Notes: generated from the sequence alone by a model not told the origin. Shown: positions 36,856 through 45,739, counted from the stretch's first letter. The stretch is DNA of 64,000 bases from Paracoccus laeviglucosivorans (GCF_900182695.1 NZ_FXTK01000008.1:1-64000), one strand, 5' to 3'. Program-made: numbers and translations.

Positions 36856-37545
36856 ATGCAGCAGCATGACCTGCGCCCCGCCGCCCCGAACCTGCCCCCG
36901 AATGATGGCGTGGTCAGCGATGTTCTGACCTCGATCCGTCGGCTGATCGCGCAGGATGGCCGACAGCTTCCGGGGCGCCCGCTGCATGATCGCCCACTGC
37001 ACGACCGCGCCCTGAACCCGACGGGCGAAGGTCGCATGGTCCTGGGCCGTGCCGATATGGTGGCGATACCCGCCGGTCAGGATAAGCGGGCGCGCGACGA
37101 CGCCTGGCAACCGGCCCCCATTCCCGACTGGCCCGAAACCGATGCGGCGCAGCAATCTGCAGATCTTGGCGCGGTGGAAGTTTTCCCCTTGCCCGAAGAC
37201 CCCGACCTGCTGACCCCCGAGGAGGAAGCGGAGTTTGCCGAAGCAGAGGCCGCGCTTGCCCGCATGACGACTAGCCCGATGGCACAGCCCGAGAGTTTCG
37301 CACCCGACCCCATCGCGGCGCCGGACACCGCACCGCTTCATACCGCCGAACAACCTGATGCTTTGGCGGGCAACCTTTTCCTGCAGCCCGACCCGGATGA
37401 CGACGCAAAGCTGCGCGAATTGGTCCGGGGCCTGATCCGCGCCGAATTGCAGGGCGATATGGGCGAACGCATCAGCCAGAACATCCGCCGCCTGATCCGA
37501 CACGAGGTCGAAAGCGTCATCCGCGAAATCTGCGCGGAGGAATAA
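36856..37545 (+). CDS. PopZ-like (DUF2497-like) polar-organiser-type protein
   Basis: A 229-residue acidic, Pro-rich protein. Its ends resemble PopZ: an N-terminal short helix SDVLTSIRRLIAQDG, then a long low-complexity middle rich in Pro, Asp, Glu and Ala, and a helical C-terminus (LRELVRGLIRAELQGDMGER, then ISQNIRRLIRHEVES). PopZ builds polar condensates that anchor the chromosome origin in Caulobacter. The resemblance is in architecture and short motifs, not overall identity, so the role is inferred. A short repeat (RPLHD twice) lies near residues 42-51. It follows tolC by 23 bp. Confidence 0.65.
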   Translation: MQQHDLRPAAPNLPPNDGVVSDVLTSIRRLIAQDGRQLPGRPLHDRPLHDRALNPTGEGRMVLGRADMVAIPAGQDKRARDDAWQPAPIPDWPETDAAQQSADLGAVEVFPLPEDPDLLTPEEEAEFAEAEAALARMTTSPMAQPESFAPDPIAAPDTAPLHTAEQPDALAGNLFLQPDPDDDAKLRELVRGLIRAELQGDMGERISQNIRRLIRHEVESVIREICAEE

Positions 37546-37551
37546 GAAAAT

Positions 37552-37571
37552 GCCGGGCAATCATGCCCGGC
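37552..37571 (-). terminator. Rho-independent terminator of the NlpD-like gene
   Basis: On the minus strand GCCGGGCA and TGCCCGGC form a perfect 8-bp stem with a 4-nt loop, followed by ATTTTCTTATT. It stands 26 bp after the stop of the NlpD-like gene, in the gap with the convergent PopZ-like gene. Confidence 0.75.
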
Positions 37572-37596
37572 CGCCACCCCTATCGGTGCAGTTTTC

Positions 37597-38766
37597 TCAG
37601 TTCAGATATTTTTCGGGGTCCACGCTTTCAAAGCCGTTTCGGACCTCGAAATGCACGACGCCCTGCGAGCGCGCCTTGCCAAGCGCGGTGCCTGTGCCGA
37701 CTTTCTGACCCTTGGTCACGGCGACATCATCCAAGCCAGCGTAGACCGTCATCAGGTTACCTTCGTGACGGACGACGATGATCGGCACCTGATCCACGTC
37801 GCGCGTAATCGCCGCCACCGTGCCCGAACCTGCCGCCGAAACCGGGGTGCCGGGGGCGGCAGAGATGTCGATGCCCTCGTTCTTGCCCTTTTCGTAGGTG
37901 CGGATGATCGCGCCGTTCGCGGGCATACGGAAACGCCCATTCCCCGAAGCCGCCGTCCGCGTTTGGCCCAGATTGGGGCTGGTGGGCGTGCTGACGGGGG
38001 TATTTGCGGGCCGCGTCGTTTCGTTCGGCAGCGGCTCGGCCGAGGATGGCGGGCGCGGCGTCGGGCTGCCCGCTCCGGGCGCGGTGACCGAGGCCAGCGG
38101 GCTGGGCGCCTGCCCCGCGACGGGGATCAGCAGACGCTGGCCCACGCGCAGCGACATGCTTTGCGGCAACCCGTTCCACTTGGCCAGATCATTGACCGCG
38201 ACGTCATATTTCCGCGCGACCGACCATGCCGTCTCTCCGGCCGCGACGACGTGCTGGCGCGGCTGGGCCGAGGCGGGCAGCGTCGTCGCCGTCACCGCAC
38301 CTGCCGCCCCTGCGGCGGGCGGAATATTGGCCTGCCGCATCCCCTGCCCCGCAAAAGGATCGCTGACCTGTCCGGTCGATGACGTGATGGGCGCAGGCAT
38401 GGCACCGCCCGCGACACGGCGCGGCAGGGCCACGACCGCGCCGGGGTTCATCGGCACGTTCGGGTCGATCGCGTTGTAGCGCGCCAGTTCCGCCACGTTC
38501 AGCCCCAGCCGCGCGGCGATGGTCGCGACCGTATCGCCCTGACGCGCGATCGCGACCTGATAGCCGGGATAACTGATGACCCCACGCTGATCCGGGGTCG
38601 GACGGGGGGCAGCCGCCGCCGCTGCCGGCGCGGTATTCAGCCCGCCACCGCCCCAGCCGCGCAGATCGGGGTCCAGATTGGCAAGGTCCAAGCCCCCTTG
38701 CGGGCTACATGCGCCCAACACCGCCAAGATGCTGGCGGCCATCGCGGCTTGCCTGAATTTTGCCAT
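37597..38766 (-). CDS. NlpD-like lipoprotein with LysM repeats and degenerate LytM/M23 domain
   Basis: A 389-residue lipoprotein with lipobox LGACS. Two LysM domains (about residues 69-114 and 170-215) bind peptidoglycan, separated by Pro/Ala-rich linkers, followed by a C-terminal M23/LytM domain. The zinc ligands are largely gone: NEGIDIS replaces the usual H-x(2,3)-D context and YAGL replaces YGHL. This is the pattern of amidase activators such as NlpD and EnvC, not of active endopeptidases. It probably activates a division amidase in the periplasm. It is last in surE-pcm-nlpD, the gene order also seen in E. coli. Confidence 0.88.
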   Translation of the reverse strand: MAKFRQAAMAASILAVLGACSPQGGLDLANLDPDLRGWGGGGLNTAPAAAAAAPRPTPDQRGVISYPGYQVAIARQGDTVATIAARLGLNVAELARYNAIDPNVPMNPGAVVALPRRVAGGAMPAPITSSTGQVSDPFAGQGMRQANIPPAAGAAGAVTATTLPASAQPRQHVVAAGETAWSVARKYDVAVNDLAKWNGLPQSMSLRVGQRLLIPVAGQAPSPLASVTAPGAGSPTPRPPSSAEPLPNETTRPANTPVSTPTSPNLGQTRTAASGNGRFRMPANGAIIRTYEKGKNEGIDISAAPGTPVSAAGSGTVAAITRDVDQVPIIVVRHEGNLMTVYAGLDDVAVTKGQKVGTGTALGKARSQGVVHFEVRNGFESVDPEKYLN

Positions 38767-38798
38767 TTGCCCGTTCCCTCATTCTGGACGGTCGGGGG

Positions 38799-39452
38799 TC
38801 ATGTCTGTCCCAACCCCTCGACCAGCGGCACGAAGCGCACCTGCCGCAATTCGTCGTATTCATAGCCTGTTTCGCCACGCCGCACCCGGATCAGGGTCTG
38901 GACCGCATCCGACTGACCGACGGGCACGACCATGATACCGCCGATCTTAAGCTGCGCCAAGAGCGGGCCGGGCGGGTCTTCGGCCGCCGCAGTGACCATG
39001 ATGCGGTCGAACGGCGCCTGTTCGGGAAGCCCGCGCGACCCGTCCGCAACCATGGCCGTGATGTTCGACAGCCCGAAATGGCGAAAGATGTCCTCGGCCT
39101 CGGATACCAGCCGGCGATGGCGGTCCACGGTATAGACCCTGCGGCACAGCAGCGCCAGAATCGCGGCCTGATAGCCCGAGCCAGTGCCGATCTCCAGCAC
39201 CTTGTCGCGCGGCCCCACCTCAAGCGCCTGCGTCATCAGCGCCACGACCGAAGGCTGGCTGATCGTCTGCCCGCAGGGGATGGGCAGGGGGGTGTCCTCA
39301 TAGGCGCGATCCTGAAAATGGCCGCGCACGAAGCCGCCACGGTCGATCCGCTCCATCGCCTGAAGCACCCGAGGATCGGTCACGCCGCGCTGGCGCAGCG
39401 CGAACAGGAAGCGCATCTTGCGTTCGGCCAGTTCCTCGGGGTCTTCGGTCAT
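38799..39452 (-). CDS. pcm: Protein-L-isoaspartate O-methyltransferase Pcm
   Basis: 217 residues with the full family pattern: ERIDRGGFV, the substrate-binding [14 protein letters not shown], the SAM loop [14 protein letters not shown], and GGIMVVPVG. It repairs isoaspartyl damage in proteins. It stands between surE and the NlpD-like gene on the minus strand, 9 bp after surE, so the three are likely one operon linked to stress survival and the cell envelope. Confidence 0.96.
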   Translation of the reverse strand: MTEDPEELAERKMRFLFALRQRGVTDPRVLQAMERIDRGGFVRGHFQDRAYEDTPLPIPCGQTISQPSVVALMTQALEVGPRDKVLEIGTGSGYQAAILALLCRRVYTVDRHRRLVSEAEDIFRHFGLSNITAMVADGSRGLPEQAPFDRIMVTAAAEDPPGPLLAQLKIGGIMVVPVGQSDAVQTLIRVRRGETGYEYDELRQVRFVPLVEGLGQT

Positions 39453-39461
39453 GCGGTTCCG

Positions 39462-40253
39462 TCAGCCCTTTTCCAAGACCCGCAGCGCCTCCAGACTTGC
39501 ATGGCATGTCAGGTCGGGGCGCATCGGGGTCACCGAGATGTAGTTTTGCATATTCGCATCGACATCGCTGCCCGGCGTCGCCTGAGCGGTCTGCGAGCCG
39601 CCAAGGATCCACAGAAAGCGCCGCCCGTTCGGGGCGTGATAGGGCTCGGCCTCGAACCGGACGCCCTGCCTGCGGCCTTGGGCTGCGGCGCGAATGCCCT
39701 TGACGGCATCCGCGCCGCAAGCCGGAAAGTTGATGTTGTAGAACAGACGGAAATCGGCATCCGCCGTCCAGTCGGCGCGGTCCAGCAATTCGCGGATCAG
39801 CGCCGGGCCATGCACGCGCGCGGCCTGAAAGGGGTCGTCCAGAACGGCGGTCGCCGGACCCATGTATTGCGACAGGGCAATCGCGGGCAGACCCTGCAGC
39901 GCCGCCTCCATCGCGCCGCCGATCGTGCCGGAATACATCACGTTTTCACCCGAGTTGTTGCCGCGGTTCACGCCCGACAGCACCAGATCGGGGGGCGTGT
40001 CGCGCATCACATCGCCAAGCGCCGCCAGCACGCAATCGGCGGGCGAGCCTTCGGCAGCGAAGCGGCGCGGGCCAAGTTCGGCGATCAGCGTCGGATGCAC
40101 ATAACTTATGCAATGGCCGACGCCCGATTGTTCGAATGCGGGCGCGACGGTCCAGACCTCGCCGTCCGGCCCGGCGATTTCCGCCGCGATTTCGGCCAGC
40201 GTCACAAGACCGGGGGCGTTGATGCCATCGTCATTGGTGATCAGGATCCGCAT
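39462..40253 (-). CDS. surE: 5'/3'-nucleotidase SurE
   Basis: 263 residues. The metal-binding NDDG is at residues 7-10 of [10 protein letters not shown], and [17 protein letters not shown] and [11 protein letters not shown] are family motifs. SurE dephosphorylates 5' and 3' nucleotides and exopolyphosphate, and is often stress related. The ATG at 40253 follows GAGGGGCGG; an ATG four codons earlier is weaker. First gene of surE-pcm-nlpD and divergent from the TSUP exporter. Confidence 0.96.
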   Translation of the reverse strand: MRILITNDDGINAPGLVTLAEIAAEIAGPDGEVWTVAPAFEQSGVGHCISYVHPTLIAELGPRRFAAEGSPADCVLAALGDVMRDTPPDLVLSGVNRGNNSGENVMYSGTIGGAMEAALQGLPAIALSQYMGPATAVLDDPFQAARVHGPALIRELLDRADWTADADFRLFYNINFPACGADAVKGIRAAAQGRRQGVRFEAEPYHAPNGRRFLWILGGSQTAQATPGSDVDANMQNYISVTPMRPDLTCHASLEALRVLEKG

Positions 40254-40436
40254 TCCGCCCCTCATTTTCCGTTATATCGTGACGGCACGAACCGCATCGC
40301 GCGCCATCACTTCCGCGTCACCGACATGCTTATCCGGGCCACAGTCCTGCGACAACCCGCGGCACATGCAACCGATGCGTTTGACGCCGCCCTGCGCAGG
40401 ATGCAGGATCAGGCAGGGCACAAAGCCGGGCAGAAC

Positions 40437-41360
40437 ATGCAGATCTATCTTCCCATTGCCGAGGTGGTGGTCAACGGCCTCACGCTTGTCAGCCTTGGCG
40501 GCATCGTCGGGCTGATGTCGGGGCTGTTCGGCGTGGGCGGCGGGTTCCTGATCACGCCGCTTTTGTTCTTTATCGGCATTCCTCCGGCGATTGCGGTGGC
40601 GACAGGGGCCAATCAGGTCGTCGCCTCGTCATTCTCGGGCGTGCTGGCGCATGTCAAACGCAAGACGGTCGATTTCCGCATGGGCTGGGTCTTGCTTGCG
40701 GGCGGGCTTGTCGGGTCGTCATTCGGCGTCATCCTGTTCAATCTGCTGCAGCGGATCGGTCAGGTCGATCTGGTCGTGCAGCTTTGCTATGTCGTCTTTC
40801 TGGGCCTGATCGGGATGATGATGTTTCAGGAAAGCCTGCGCGCGATCCGACGCGCCAAGCGCAGCGGCCCGGTCCAACCCATGCGCCGCAACCAGCATGG
40901 CTGGGTGCATCGCTGGCCGCTCAAGGTGAAATTCCGCGCCTCGGGGCTGTATATCAGCGCGATCCCGGTCCTGATGGTGGGTGCGGCGGTCGGCGTGCTT
41001 GGCGCACTGATGGGGGTGGGCGGCGGCTTCATCATGGTCCCCGCGATGATCTATCTGCTGGGGATGCCCACCAAGGTCGTCATCGGGACTTCGCTGTTCC
41101 AGATCACCTTCCTGTCCGCATACACCACGCTGATGCATGCCGTGTCGTCGAACACCGTCGATGTGATGCTGGCGCTGTTGCTGATCGTGGGCGGCGTGGT
41201 CGGCGCACAGATCGGCACGTCGCTGGGCGCGAAACTGCGGGCGGAACAGTTGCGCATCCTGCTGGCCCTGCTGGTGCTGGCGGTCTGCGGCAAGCTGGCG
41301 CTGGACCTGTTCCTGCGCCCCGAGGATCTGTATTCGCTGACGCCGGGGATCATCGAATGA
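40437..41360 (+). CDS. Sulfite exporter TauE/SafE-family (TSUP) permease
   Basis: A 307-residue membrane protein with about eight helices. Both family repeats are visible: GLMSGLFGVGGGFLITPLL and GVLGALMGVGGGFIMVPAMI. The start MQIYLPIAEVVVNG is the common N-terminus of this TSUP branch, so ATG 40437 is chosen although its ribosome-binding site is weak. TSUP proteins export sulfite, organosulfonates or other organic anions. Its stop overlaps the next gene (ATGA), a TIGR02186 protein. The substrate is unknown. Confidence 0.88.
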   Translation: MQIYLPIAEVVVNGLTLVSLGGIVGLMSGLFGVGGGFLITPLLFFIGIPPAIAVATGANQVVASSFSGVLAHVKRKTVDFRMGWVLLAGGLVGSSFGVILFNLLQRIGQVDLVVQLCYVVFLGLIGMMMFQESLRAIRRAKRSGPVQPMRRNQHGWVHRWPLKVKFRASGLYISAIPVLMVGAAVGVLGALMGVGGGFIMVPAMIYLLGMPTKVVIGTSLFQITFLSAYTTLMHAVSSNTVDVMLALLLIVGGVVGAQIGTSLGAKLRAEQLRILLALLVLAVCGKLALDLFLRPEDLYSLTPGIIE

Positions 41361-42163
41361 TGTTGCGCGCGCTGGCCCTGCTGACTGCCCTGATGCTGGC
41401 CGCCCCCGTCGCCGCGCAGCAATTCCCGACGCCCCCGCGCGTGGCCGCACCACCGCCGGAACAGATCGTGGCGGGCCTGTCGCGCGACGATGTGGACATC
41501 ACGACCAGCTTTGATGGGTCCGACATCATCATCTATGGCGCGATCAAGCGCGAGGTGCCGATCCCGCCCGGCCCGCTTGACGTGATCGTCACCGTCGAAG
41601 GCCCCGCAGGCCCGATCACCGTGCGCCACAAGGAACGCCGCTTCGGCATCTGGGTGAATACCGGCAAGGTCAGCGTGGCATCGGCACCCAACTTCTACGT
41701 CGTGGCGACGACGCGCCCCCTGGCCAAGATATTGGATCCGGCCGAGGACAGCCGTTTCCGCATCTCGGTGCCCTTGGCAATCCGCGCATTCGCAGGCGCG
41801 GCCGAGGTCGATGACGTGGTGCCCTATACCGAAGCGCTGGTCCGCCTGCGCGAGGCGAATGACCTGTATCGTCTGGATGACGGCGCAGTGCTGCTGGCCG
41901 AACAGACGCTGTTTCGCGCCGATGTCCGCCTGCCCGCCAACCTGATCGAGGGGTATTACGCCACCCGCATCTTCCTTGTGCGCGACGGCAAGGTGATGAA
42001 CACATTCCGCGCCCCGATCGAGGTGCGCAAGGTCGGGCTGGAACGCTGGCTGTATCGTCTGGCGCTGGAACAGCCGTTCTTTTACGGCATCATGTCCCTG
42101 GCGATCGCCATCGCGGCAGGCTGGGGCGCATCCGCCGCCGCAAGGCAGTTGCAGCGCCGTTAA
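41357..42163 (+). CDS. TIGR02186-family periplasmic protein with C-terminal membrane anchor
   Basis: A 268-residue exported protein. A signal peptide (LLTALMLAAPVAAQ) leads into a beta-rich domain with SFDGSDIIIYGAIKR and PLDVIVTVEGPAGPITVRHK, and a single C-terminal transmembrane helix (FYGIMSLAIAIAAGWGASAA) with a short basic tail. This is the TIGR02186 family of alphaproteobacteria, function unknown. It starts four bases inside the TSUP exporter gene, so the two are translationally coupled and probably act as a unit, a periplasmic partner for the exporter. The 3' end overlaps the convergent acyltransferase gene by 4 bp. Confidence 0.85.
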   Translation: MMLRALALLTALMLAAPVAAQQFPTPPRVAAPPPEQIVAGLSRDDVDITTSFDGSDIIIYGAIKREVPIPPGPLDVIVTVEGPAGPITVRHKERRFGIWVNTGKVSVASAPNFYVVATTRPLAKILDPAEDSRFRISVPLAIRAFAGAAEVDDVVPYTEALVRLREANDLYRLDDGAVLLAEQTLFRADVRLPANLIEGYYATRIFLVRDGKVMNTFRAPIEVRKVGLERWLYRLALEQPFFYGIMSLAIAIAAGWGASAAARQLQRR

Positions 42164-43290
42164 CCGCGCCGGAACGGTCCCAGTTCGGTCAGCACCGCCA
42201 TTTCATGGCTGACCGCCTGCCGTTCGCGCACCAGATAATCCGCGATGGCGTCGTGAAAGCCCTGATCGCGGACCCAATGCAGCGAATGGGTCTGCGTCGG
42301 CAGATAGCCCCGCGCCAGCTTGTGTTCACCCTGCGCCCCCGCCTCGACGCGCGGCAGCTGATGCGCAATCGCCCAGTCGATGGCGCGGTGATAGCACAGC
42401 TCGAAATGCAGAAAGGGGTGATCTTCGATGCAGCCCCAATAGCGGCCATACACGGCATCCGGCCCCAGCAGGTTCAGCGCCCCGGCAATCGGGCGTCCGT
42501 CGCGTTCGGCCAGAACCAGCAGACAATCGTCGCGCATGGTGTCATGCAGCAGGTCAAAGAAACCGCGCGTCAGATAGGGACGCCCCCATTTGCGGCTGCC
42601 CGTATCCTGATAGAAATGCCAGAACGCATCCCAATGCGCGGGCTGGATCTGATCGCCGGTCAGGCTGCGGATGGTGCCGCCGAAGGCCTGCGCGCGTTCG
42701 CGTTCCTTGCGGATCGCCTTGCGCTTGCGCGACGACAGTTCGGCCAGAAATTCGTCAAAGCTGGCATAGCCGCGATTGAGCCAGTGGAACTGCTCGGTCG
42801 CGCGTGGCAGGAAACCGGCGGCTTCGCCCAAACCCGCCTCGGCTTCGGTGCAGAATGTGACATGCGCGCCCGACAGACCGGATTCGCGGGCCAGATGTGC
42901 CATCGCCTGCAAAAGCGCCTGTTGCACCTGCGGGCTGTCCGAAATCAGGCGCGGCCCGGTGACGGGCGTGAACGGCACGGCGCATTGCAGCTTGGGGTAA
43001 TAATCGCCGCCCGCGCGTTCATAGGCCTGCGCCCATGCGTGGTCGAAAATATATTCGCCCTGACTGTGGGTCTTCAGATAGCAGGGCGCGACACCCGCGA
43101 CCTTGCCACCGATACGGGCGACCAGATGGCTGGGATGCCAGCCCGTGCCGTCGCCGACCGAGCCCGACGCCTCAAGCGCGGCCAGAAAACGGTGCGTGGT
43201 GAATGGATTGCCTCCGGCCCCGCAACCGTCCCAAAGGGCGGCGTCGATGCCAGAGATCGCGGGCAGGACGGAGGCGGTCATTTCGCTCAT
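42160..43290 (-). CDS. GNAT-like N-acyltransferase (DUF482/FemAB-like)
   Basis: A 376-residue cytosolic protein of the DUF482 peptidoglycan-interpeptide-like acyltransferase family. It has NPFTTHRFLAALEASGSVG at the N-terminus, SSRKRKAIRKERERA in the middle and ARGYLPTQTHSLHWV near the C-terminus, all family hallmarks. The two GNAT-like halves suggest aminoacyl or acyl transfer, but no substrate is known. The ATG at 43290 is chosen because the family starts there. It is convergent with the TIGR02186 gene. Confidence 0.83.
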   Translation of the reverse strand: MSEMTASVLPAISGIDAALWDGCGAGGNPFTTHRFLAALEASGSVGDGTGWHPSHLVARIGGKVAGVAPCYLKTHSQGEYIFDHAWAQAYERAGGDYYPKLQCAVPFTPVTGPRLISDSPQVQQALLQAMAHLARESGLSGAHVTFCTEAEAGLGEAAGFLPRATEQFHWLNRGYASFDEFLAELSSRKRKAIRKERERAQAFGGTIRSLTGDQIQPAHWDAFWHFYQDTGSRKWGRPYLTRGFFDLLHDTMRDDCLLVLAERDGRPIAGALNLLGPDAVYGRYWGCIEDHPFLHFELCYHRAIDWAIAHQLPRVEAGAQGEHKLARGYLPTQTHSLHWVRDQGFHDAIADYLVRERQAVSHEMAVLTELGPFRRG

Positions 43291-43321
43291 GCAGCAAAGA
43301 TAGTGCTGCACCCGCGCTTTG

Positions 43322-44050
43322 TCAGCGCCCTCCGGTGACTTCCAGTATGGTGCCGGTGACATAGCTTGCCTGATCCGAGGCAAGCCACAGCACCGCCTCG
43401 GCCACCTCATCCGCGCTGCCCGTCCGCCCCATGGGGACCGAGGATGCCAGCCGTGCCGCGCGCCCTGGATCGCCGCCGGATGCGTGGATTTCGGTGTCGA
43501 TCAGGCCCGGACGCACGGCGTTCACGCGGACATTCTGGCGCGCGAGTTCCTTGGCAAGGCCGGTGTTCAGGCTGTCGATCGCCCCCTTGCTGGCCGCGTA
43601 ATCGACATATTCGCCCGGACCGCCCAGCTTGGCCGCGGCCGAGCTTAGCAGCACGATCGAGCCGCGGCTCATGCGCCGCGCCGCCTCTCGGGCGGTCAGT
43701 AGCGCGCCGATCACATTCACGTCGATGACGCGCTGCATCCGCTCCAGCGTCATCTGCGCCAGCGGCATCCCCTGCGCCAGCATCCCGGCATTGACCACGA
43801 CCGAATCGATCCCGCCGAATTCCGTCTGGGCGGCATCGAACAGCGCGGCGACATGCGCCTCATCCGCCACGTCGCCCTGAATACCGGTGGCGCGGCGGCC
43901 CTTGGCGCGGATCTGGTCCATGACCTCGGCGGCGGCGGCGCTGTCGCTGCGCCAACTGATCGCCACGTCCCAGCCGCGATCTGCGGCCAATAATGCGACC
44001 GCGCGGCCAATCCCGCGCGACCCGCCCGTCACGATCATGCCTTGTGTCAT
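43322..44050 (-). CDS. SDR-family oxidoreductase
   Basis: A 242-residue short-chain dehydrogenase: NAD(P)-binding VTGGSRGIGRAVA, NAG motif in VVNAGMLAQ, catalytic Ser in LLSSAAAK and Tyr/Lys in YVDYAASKGA, and RPGLIDTEIHAS. The presence of SWRSDS after the second strand favours NADPH. The substrate cannot be told. It overlaps the GDPD gene by 4 bp. The ATG at 44050 starts the Rossmann fold. Confidence 0.9.
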   Translation of the reverse strand: MTQGMIVTGGSRGIGRAVALLAADRGWDVAISWRSDSAAAAEVMDQIRAKGRRATGIQGDVADEAHVAALFDAAQTEFGGIDSVVVNAGMLAQGMPLAQMTLERMQRVIDVNVIGALLTAREAARRMSRGSIVLLSSAAAKLGGPGEYVDYAASKGAIDSLNTGLAKELARQNVRVNAVRPGLIDTEIHASGGDPGRAARLASSVPMGRTGSADEVAEAVLWLASDQASYVTGTILEVTGGR

Positions 44051-44805
44051 GCCCCCTCCGGCAGATACCCCTCGAACGTGATATTGTCCGCAACGCGGCG
44101 CGCATCGGCTTCCTGCGCGGGCGAACGGATGGTCCATGTCAGAACCGGAACGCCCTGCGATTTCAGCGCGGTCAGGGCCGGGTTGTCCAGATCCTTGCGG
44201 TCATGCGACACGAAGCTGGCCCCCACGCGGTCATAATCGGCAATCGCCGCCAGACGGGCGCGGGTGGACGCGTCCAGCATCGCCCATTCGTCCGGGTCGT
44301 AACCGCAGGTCGTCAGGCCGACCGTCACGCCCGGCGCAGCGGCGTGAAACGCCGCGATGCTGTGCGGGTTGAATGACATGACCGCAACCGGGCCGTCATA
44401 GGCGGCGACCAGTTCGGCCACACGCACCGACAGATCGCCGATGTCGTCGGTGGCGCGCAGGCTTTGATCCTTGATCTCGATCAACAGGGGAACGCGGCCC
44501 GCCACCTCGGCCAGCAGCTCGGCCAGAGTCGGCACGGCCTGATCCGTGCCCATGATCCGCAGCATGGAAATCGCGTCCATGCCAAGCGCGCGGACCAGCC
44601 CTTCGGCCCCGGTCAGGCGCGGCAGGTCATCGTCGTGAAAAACGATGGGCGTGCCGTCCGACGCCGCCTGAATATCGCATTCGATGCCGTAGCCCGCAGC
44701 AATGGCGGCGCGGAACGCCGCCATGCTGTTTTCCGGGATCCCATCCGAATGCAGCCCGCGATGCGCGATCGGCAGCCGCAGAAAGTCGGGATGCAGACCC
44801 ATCAT
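44047..44805 (-). CDS. Glycerophosphodiester phosphodiesterase (GDPD family)
   Basis: A 252-residue TIM-barrel hydrolase that releases glycerol-3-phosphate from glycerophosphodiesters. Active-site His15 (in AHRGLHSDGIPENS), Glu42/Asp44 (in IECDIQ) and His57 (in VFHDDDL) are visible. No signal peptide, so cytosolic (UgpQ-like). Start at 44805 overlaps the RidA stop (ATGA); 44802 is also possible. It could supply the Glp pathway found 43 kb away, though nothing links them directly. Confidence 0.92.
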   Translation of the reverse strand: MMGLHPDFLRLPIAHRGLHSDGIPENSMAAFRAAIAAGYGIECDIQAASDGTPIVFHDDDLPRLTGAEGLVRALGMDAISMLRIMGTDQAVPTLAELLAEVAGRVPLLIEIKDQSLRATDDIGDLSVRVAELVAAYDGPVAVMSFNPHSIAAFHAAAPGVTVGLTTCGYDPDEWAMLDASTRARLAAIADYDRVGASFVSHDRKDLDNPALTALKSQGVPVLTWTIRSPAQEADARRVADNITFEGYLPEGA

Positions 44806-45242
44806 TCGATCTCGAAGATCGCGTCGACTTCGACCGCGACGCCGCGCGGCAGGGCGGGGGTCGAAACGGCGGCGCGCGCATGGCGGCCCGCATCGCCGAA
44901 CACCTCGACCATCAGGTTCGAGCAGCCGTTGATCACCTCGGGCTGATCGGTGAATTCGGGGGTCGAGTTCACGAAACCGCCCAGCTTGACCACGCGCTTC
45001 ACCCGGTCCAGCGACCCCAGCGCCGCTTTCGCCTGTGCCAACAGCGCAAGGCCGCAGCCACGCGCGGCCTCGGCCCCCGCTTCGACGGCCAGATCGGCGC
45101 CCAGCTTGCCCTTTTGCGCCGAGATCTGCCCCGAGATGAACAGCATGTTGCCCGAGATGACATAGGGCACGTAATTCGCCGCAGGTGCAGGCGCGTCCGG
45201 CAGCGTGATGCCCAGTTCGGCCAGTTTGGTCTCGATGCTCAT
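44802..45242 (-). CDS. RidA (YjgF/YER057c/UK114) family protein
   Basis: A 146-residue trimeric RidA-type protein: YVPYVISGNMLFISGQIS, ALGSLDRVKRVVKLGGFVNS, with the conserved Arg in GRHARAAVSTPALPRG and the C-terminal VEVDAIFEIE. RidA deaminates reactive enamine/imine intermediates from PLP enzymes. The second-subgroup features (longer N-terminus) suggest the Rid2-like branch of the family. The ATG at 45242 follows AGGAAAAG. It overlaps the GDPD gene by 4 bp. Confidence 0.9.
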   Translation of the reverse strand: MSIETKLAELGITLPDAPAPAANYVPYVISGNMLFISGQISAQKGKLGADLAVEAGAEAARGCGLALLAQAKAALGSLDRVKRVVKLGGFVNSTPEFTDQPEVINGCSNLMVEVFGDAGRHARAAVSTPALPRGVAVEVDAIFEIE

Positions 45243-45250
45243 GCTTTTCC

Positions 45251-45739
45251 TCATTGCGTAAGAGAGGCGCGGAATTCGCCCAGAACGTCGCGCCAGGTCT
45301 CCAGCGCGTCGTCGAAATTCTTGCGCCCCAGCCCGTCGGCTGCAACCCCGATATCCATCTCGATGTAAGGATCGCCGGATTCCGCGATCACCACCTTGCC
45401 AAACGGGTTGTCGCGATTCCAGTCATTCGCATCATCAGCAGTCATCGGCTGGGTCAGGCGAAAGCTGGTAACGAACTGCATCCGGCGGCAAAGCGGCGTG
45501 CAATCATAGAAATAGACGTTGAACAGCATGTCATCGACGCGGCTTTCCAGCATCGGAAGCCCTTGAATATCCGTGCCTTTCGTGACAGGCATACCGCGTT
45601 CGGCCATCAGTCGCCCGATCAGGTCCGGGTCGCCCACCACCTGCCAGCTTGGGGCGGGAACGGGTTCGGGCGCGGCCTGCGCAAAACCGGCAGAAGCCTG
45701 CAAGCAAGCCATCAGAAAAAGGGCGCCTAGCGCACGCAT
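45251..45739 (-). CDS. YbjN-domain secreted protein
   Basis: A 162-residue exported protein with a signal peptide (LGALFLMACLQASAGFAQAA). The mature part has the YbjN/PF10722 look, with YDCTPLCRRMQFVTSF and GLGRKNFDDALETWRDVL. The two Cys may form a disulphide. YbjN domains resemble type III secretion chaperones, but function in alphaproteobacteria is unknown. It lies 8 bp before the RidA gene on the same strand. Confidence 0.82.
   Translation of the reverse strand: MRALGALFLMACLQASAGFAQAAPEPVPAPSWQVVGDPDLIGRLMAERGMPVTKGTDIQGLPMLESRVDDMLFNVYFYDCTPLCRRMQFVTSFRLTQPMTADDANDWNRDNPFGKVVIAESGDPYIEMDIGVAADGLGRKNFDDALETWRDVLGEFRASLTQ

Noticed and set aside
36973..37013. Short repeat in the PopZ-like gene
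   Set aside because: Two copies of a RPLHD-type unit in a low-complexity region; too short to call a mobile or functional DNA repeat.
38760..40436. Long plus-strand extension upstream of the TSUP gene
   Set aside because: This part is antisense to surE, pcm and the nlpD start; the TSUP family starts at 40437.
44806..45345. Minus-strand extension upstream of the GDPD gene
   Set aside because: Same region codes for the RidA protein in another frame; the GDPD fold starts at 44805.
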